Below, piece by piece: positions 4,801-7,678 of a stretch of DNA of 7,678 nt (the stretch's first letter is position 1; every line of letters begins with the position of its first letter). The notes under the pieces were generated by a model. The model was not told the origin of the DNA. It was given only the letters and a program-made list of their open reading frames with translations, and made no database searches. Position numbers and translations under genes: made by a program. Source of the DNA: Planctomycetota bacterium (GTDB taxonomy: Bacteria > Planctomycetota > PUPC01 > DSUN01); NCBI GenBank assembly GCA_016872875.1, contig VGYW01000397.1, positions 1 to 7,678 of the forward strand. The letters run 5' to 3'.

Positions 4801-7320
4801 ATGGCCAGCAAGCGATTCGGCGCGTCGTGCACGACGGTGAGTCTGGCGAGGCATCTGAACTGGCCGCCAAGGCGTCGCGGGGCAGAGACGCCCCGCCCAC
4901 AAGAATGGTGGGCGAAGCTCGCCGAGGCGGTCGGCAAGTACCCCGAGGGGCAGCAGGCGCCCTGGGGCGTGCCGTTCGCCCTGGCCGCGGGCAAGGGGCC
5001 GCGGGCCATCCTCGCCGCGAAGGGGCGGCCCGACGTCACGGTGCGCTTGAAGGGGAAGGCGGCCTTTCTGTGCCTCCTCCACGAGTGGCGCCAACTGCCC
5101 GAGGCCATCAAGAGCGAGGACCCGTGCGAGGGCCTCGTTGTGGCCGAATACGAGATCGCATTCGCCGACGGCACGCGGGCGGTCGTGCCGGTCCGCGGGC
5201 GCTTCGAGGTGAACATGGCCGAAAGCCCTGGCCCGGCCTGGCTCGCCGTGCCGTTCAACCAGTGGATGACGGTTGACCCGACGAATGCGCCGCAGGACTG
5301 GCAGTGGGGCAGGGCGCAGACAGGCGTCGGCGGCTTCCACGGCAACCCGCTCCTCTGGGCGATGCCGAACCCGCACCCCGACAAGGCGCTCCGGTCCCTG
5401 ACGATTCGCGGGCTACAGGACTCGCCGCTCCTGGTCGCCGGCCTGACGCTCTACCGCGGCGGCTCGCACCCGCTCCGCCACTTGCCGCGCCGAACCTATC
5501 GCGTGCGGACGGGCACGACGCCCCCCAAGATCGCCGAGGCCAGCGTTGACCTCGGCGGCGTCGCCCGCATCGAGCAGTCCACCGGGCCGCGCGGGAAGAA
5601 GTGGCTCCAATCGCCCTACGCCGGTCTCCACAGCGCGCAGGAGCCCATCGTGGGCGGCGAGCAGCTCGTCGAGGCATTCGGCTCCGAGGACGCCACGCTT
5701 TCCGTGAAGGCCGAGGGGCGCAAAGCCCCGCTCAAGTTCTCCCTCGGCGAGGCGTTCCGCCACGGCAAGGCCGCCTCGGGCGCCGCCCGCATCGAGGTCC
5801 TCGGCAAGACCCGCCAGTGGATGCGCGTGGTCGTGAGGGACCGCTTCAGCCGCAAGCCGACCCCCGTCCGCATCCACATCTCAGGGCCACGCGGCGAATA
5901 CATCGCCCCCTACGGCCACCACGCGCAGATAAACGCACGCTGGTTCGAGGACTACGGGGCCGACGTTGTGGCGGGCGGGCGGAACTTCGCTTACGTGCCA
6001 GGCGAGTTCACCACCGACCTGCCTGTCGGCGACCTCTACGTGGAGATCTTCAAGGGCTTCGATTACCGGCCCATCCGCCAGAAGGTCACGGTCAGGCCCG
6101 GCCAGGAGGTGCTTGAGTTCACCATCGCCCCCGAGTTTCTGTGGCGAATGGATGGCTGGATCACTGCCGATACCCACGTGCACTTCATCAGCCCCCACAC
6201 CGCCTGGCTCCAGGCCCAGGGCGAGGGGATCAACGTCGTCAACCTTCTCGCCTCCCAGTGGGGGCGGCTCTTCACCAACGTGGGCGACATCACGGGCAAG
6301 CCGGGCGTCGTCGAGGACGACACAATCGTCTACGTGGGCACCGAGAACCGCAACCACATGCTGGGGCACATGTCCATGCTCGGCACCCAGGGGCTGCCGG
6401 TCTATCCCATGTGCTGCGGCGGGCCGAGCGAGGCATACGTGGGCGACCCGGACTTCATGGCCCTCGCCGAGTGGGCGCGCGAGAACAAGCGGAAGGGCGG
6501 CGTCGTCATTCGCCCCCACTACCCCTATTGCGGCCACACCGAGGACCCCGTGCCCATCCTCAAGGGGCTTGTGGACGCCCTTGAGATACGCAACCTGCGC
6601 GGCGCCGACTTCCCGACCCAGGAGTGGTATCGCTACCTCAATTGCGGCTACCGCGTGGCCGTGTGCGGAGGGACGGACAAGATGGGCGCCTACTGCCCCC
6701 TCGGCTGGATGCGCACCTACGCGCTCCTCGACGACCCACGCCGCCCGTGGGACTACGACGCCTGGGCCGCAGCCGTCCGCGCAGGCCGCACATTCTCCAC
6801 CACCGGGCCGTTCGTGAACATCACGGTCGAGGGCCGCAGCGTCGGCAGCACCATCGAGCTGCCCGCCTCGGGTGGCACACTCCAGGTCGAGGCTAGCGCC
6901 TACAGCGTATGGCCACTTGGCTCACTCGAGATGGTCCACAACGGCCGCGTCGTCGCCGCCCAGCGGTTCGAGGGCGGTTCTGGCCGCCTCAGTCTCTGCA
7001 TTGACCTCATCGTGAACGAGAGCGGCTGGCTCGCCGCCCGGTGCGCCGGCCTCGACGGCCACCCCGCCGGCTACACCGCCGCCCACACCTCGCCCATCTA
7101 CATCAAGGTGGGCGCCTCGCGGCGCTTCGACGGCCCGGCCGCCCAGCACATGCTCGCACTCGTCGAGGGCGGCATCGAGTACCTCAACACCCTCGCCACC
7201 GTCTTCGACGAGTCGTCGCGTCGCCGCCTCGTCAACCTCTACAAAGAGGCCCAGGCCGAGCTTCGGGGCCGCCTCCTCGTCGAGGCCAGGCACCCCCACC
7301 ATCCGCCTGCCGGCACTTGA
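4801..7320 (+). CDS. CehA/McbA-family PHP-domain metallohydrolase, 839 residues
   Basis: The C-terminal half is a PHP-type metal-dependent hydrolase of the CehA/McbA family, named for carbaryl hydrolases; most members have unknown substrates. Likely metal ligands are DTHVH (His459, His461), TENRNHMLGH (Glu515, His523), RPHYP (His573) and GGTD (Asp626). The family-typical RTFSTTGPFVNITVEGRSVG follows near 660-680, leading a beta-rich tail. Residues about 340-450 form a small beta domain ending in VRPGQEVLEFTI, like the regulatory-type domains that often precede this fold. Residues about 25-330 are beta-rich (YPEGQQAPWGVPFALA, then LLHEW) with no assigned family. No signal peptide is visible, so it is probably cytoplasmic, unlike the divergent propeller protein. 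A palindromic repeat is translated near residues 26-32. The regulator-like frame begins at or just after its stop. The family is confident; the substrate is unknown, and activity on carbaryl should not be assumed. Confidence 0.93.
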   Translation: MASKRFGASCTTVSLARHLNWPPRRRGAETPRPQEWWAKLAEAVGKYPEGQQAPWGVPFALAAGKGPRAILAAKGRPDVTVRLKGKAAFLCLLHEWRQLPEAIKSEDPCEGLVVAEYEIAFADGTRAVVPVRGRFEVNMAESPGPAWLAVPFNQWMTVDPTNAPQDWQWGRAQTGVGGFHGNPLLWAMPNPHPDKALRSLTIRGLQDSPLLVAGLTLYRGGSHPLRHLPRRTYRVRTGTTPPKIAEASVDLGGVARIEQSTGPRGKKWLQSPYAGLHSAQEPIVGGEQLVEAFGSEDATLSVKAEGRKAPLKFSLGEAFRHGKAASGAARIEVLGKTRQWMRVVVRDRFSRKPTPVRIHISGPRGEYIAPYGHHAQINARWFEDYGADVVAGGRNFAYVPGEFTTDLPVGDLYVEIFKGFDYRPIRQKVTVRPGQEVLEFTIAPEFLWRMDGWITADTHVHFISPHTAWLQAQGEGINVVNLLASQWGRLFTNVGDITGKPGVVEDDTIVYVGTENRNHMLGHMSMLGTQGLPVYPMCCGGPSEAYVGDPDFMALAEWARENKRKGGVVIRPHYPYCGHTEDPVPILKGLVDALEIRNLRGADFPTQEWYRYLNCGYRVAVCGGTDKMGAYCPLGWMRTYALLDDPRRPWDYDAWAAAVRAGRTFSTTGPFVNITVEGRSVGSTIELPASGGTLQVEASAYSVWPLGSLEMVHNGRVVAAQRFEGGSGRLSLCIDLIVNESGWLAARCAGLDGHPAGYTAAHTSPIYIKVGASRRFDGPAAQHMLALVEGGIEYLNTLATVFDESSRRRLVNLYKEAQAELRGRLLVEARHPHHPPAGT
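4877..4896. repeat. Intragenic GC-rich palindrome near the hydrolase N-terminus
   Basis: GCGGGGC (4877-4883) and GCCCCGC (4890-4896) are perfect inverted 7-mers around a 6-nt centre, AGAGAC. With flanks (about 4873-4900) it resembles a dispersed GGGGCAGAGACGCCCC-type repeat that I recall from environmental bacterial genomes. It is read in frame as RGAETPR, in a stretch that looks like a loop between LARHLNW and EWWAKLAEAV. Confidence 0.45.
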
Positions 7321-7337
7321 CGCGGCCTGTGGCCGTG
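7321..7337 (+). terminator. Short GC hairpin directly after the hydrolase stop
   Basis: CGGCC (7323-7327) and GGCCG (7331-7335) pair around a 3-nt loop. A G-T wobble and one further pair extend the stem to 7321-7337. It begins on the base after TGA. There is no U-tract, so termination is only possible, not shown. The same bases contain the candidate GTG starts of the following regulator gene, so the hairpin could instead affect its translation. Confidence 0.3.
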
Positions 7338-7678
7338 ACCAGAGAACAGAAACGCCTTGGGGTCAGGTCGTAACTCGAAACTTTTCGGCAACGTGCTCTC
7401 CTGGCCGCGGAAAGTTTCGAGTTACGACCTGACCCCCGACCCGTCGCGTTCACCCACCCGCGCCGCATCCACATCCTGCGTCGCCTGGCCGCGGGTGGGG
7501 CTCTCGACGTTCCCACCCTCACGCGCGACCTCAAGATGTCTCAGGCAGCAGTGGGCAGGCACCTCGAGAAGCTGCTCCGGCGCGGCTACGTCCGCGCCCT
7601 GCCGCCCACGCGCAGGGGGTCGTACGAGCTCCTGCGCGACGGCAAGAGCGGACTGCACGCAAGCCTGTTGGCCATCCT
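7335..7678 (+). pseudogene. ArsR-like winged-helix regulator, 5' end interrupted, 3' end off window
   Basis: From 7449 the frame reads FTHPRRIHILRRLA, then LTRDLKMSQAAVGRHLEKLL and RRGYVRALPPTRRGSYELL. This is a winged helix-turn-helix of the ArsR type: helix 1, a recognition helix with S-Q-A-A-V-x-R-H-L, and a beta wing. Such proteins bind operators as dimers. The frame is still open at the window end. Upstream, the same frame has a TAA at 7371-7373 inside an inverted-repeat element, and no ATG, GTG or TTG lies between that stop and the helix-turn-helix. Before the element, GTG at 7335 (or GTG 7329, or a TTG at 7317 overlapping the hydrolase TGA) opens the same frame: GTG ACC AGA GAA CAG AAA CGC CTT, then the element. 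Deleting the 78 bp rejoins the two parts as MTREQKRLRPVAFTHPRR, a normal-looking ArsR N-terminus. It is therefore called a disrupted gene. Initiation at the in-frame CTG at 7401 cannot be excluded. No strong ribosome-binding site is seen. Confidence 0.7.
7359..7436. mobile_element. 78-bp inverted-repeat element (REP/MITE-like), arms 26 bp
   Basis: Arms at 7359-7384 and 7411-7436 are perfect 26-bp reverse complements around a 26-bp centre (7385-7410). The outer ends are GGGGTCAGGTC and GACCTGACCCC. It encodes nothing. No target-site duplication is visible (flanks CGCCTT and CGACCC), as expected for elements moved by Y1/IS200-type or REP-associated transposases rather than DDE enzymes. The GGGGTCAGGTC terminus matches, from memory, a class of dispersed palindromes in environmental bacteria; no second copy is present here. 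It lies inside the reading frame of the ArsR-like gene, 38 bp after the hydrolase stop. As RNA it would fold into a very stable hairpin and could also act as a terminator for the hydrolase transcript. Confidence 0.75.

Noticed and set aside
3675..5276. Long plus-strand open frame of 533 codons opposite the propeller gene
   Set aside because: It spans the divergent promoters and both gene starts, is rich in Arg/Gly/Pro/Ala as expected for an antisense shadow of GC-rich coding DNA, and shows no domain.
7359..7436. Reading the 78-bp palindrome as a CRISPR repeat or tRNA-like structure
   Set aside because: There is a single copy with no repeat-spacer periodicity, and the long perfect stem has no cloverleaf features.
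7422..7658. Minus-strand open frame of 78 codons at the window end
   Set aside because: It is antisense to a recognisable winged-helix sequence and shows no motif of its own.

Overview
This is a GC-rich bacterial window with few intergenic bases. The gene content suggests a Planctomycetota-like organism or a related environmental lineage. It holds a giant exported PQQ-type beta-propeller protein and a large CehA/McbA-family metallohydrolase. Several kinds of short palindromic repeat are also present, some lying inside reading frames. No rRNA, tRNA or housekeeping marker is present, so the taxonomic placement is inference.

Layout. Two gene blocks diverge from a 133-bp intergenic region (4668-4800). 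To the left, on the minus strand, lie a 1340-residue secreted propeller protein (4667-645), then a 112-residue DUF5678-like protein (587-249), then a very small 43-residue hydrophobic peptide (236-105). The last two form a tight pair with a 12-bp gap. They have their own near-consensus promoter, whose -10 box sits in the centre of a perfect 9-9-9 palindrome that looks like a repressor operator. To the right, on the plus strand, lies an 839-residue CehA/McbA-type PHP-domain metallohydrolase (4801-7320). Immediately after it comes the start of a winged-helix ArsR-like regulator gene that runs off the window.

The divergent region carries two credible sigma70-type promoters whose -35 hexamers are only 2 bp apart. 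The propeller and hydrolase genes are therefore probably expressed from one shared control region. Each large gene has a strong Shine-Dalgarno sequence that fixes its start: GTG for the propeller gene and ATG for the hydrolase gene.

Most notable observation. A 78-bp element with perfect 26-bp inverted arms and a 26-bp centre lies inside the 5' end of the regulator gene. As it stands, the regulator frame meets a TAA inside the left arm, and there is no ATG, GTG or TTG start between that stop and the helix-turn-helix. Removing exactly the 78 bp (26 codons) joins an upstream GTG-initiated frame to the helix-turn-helix frame without a shift. This looks like a REP/MITE-type insertion that broke the gene. 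Two further, different palindromic repeats are embedded in frame in the propeller gene and in the hydrolase gene. I do not see CRISPR, phage, toxin-antitoxin or complete transposase genes.
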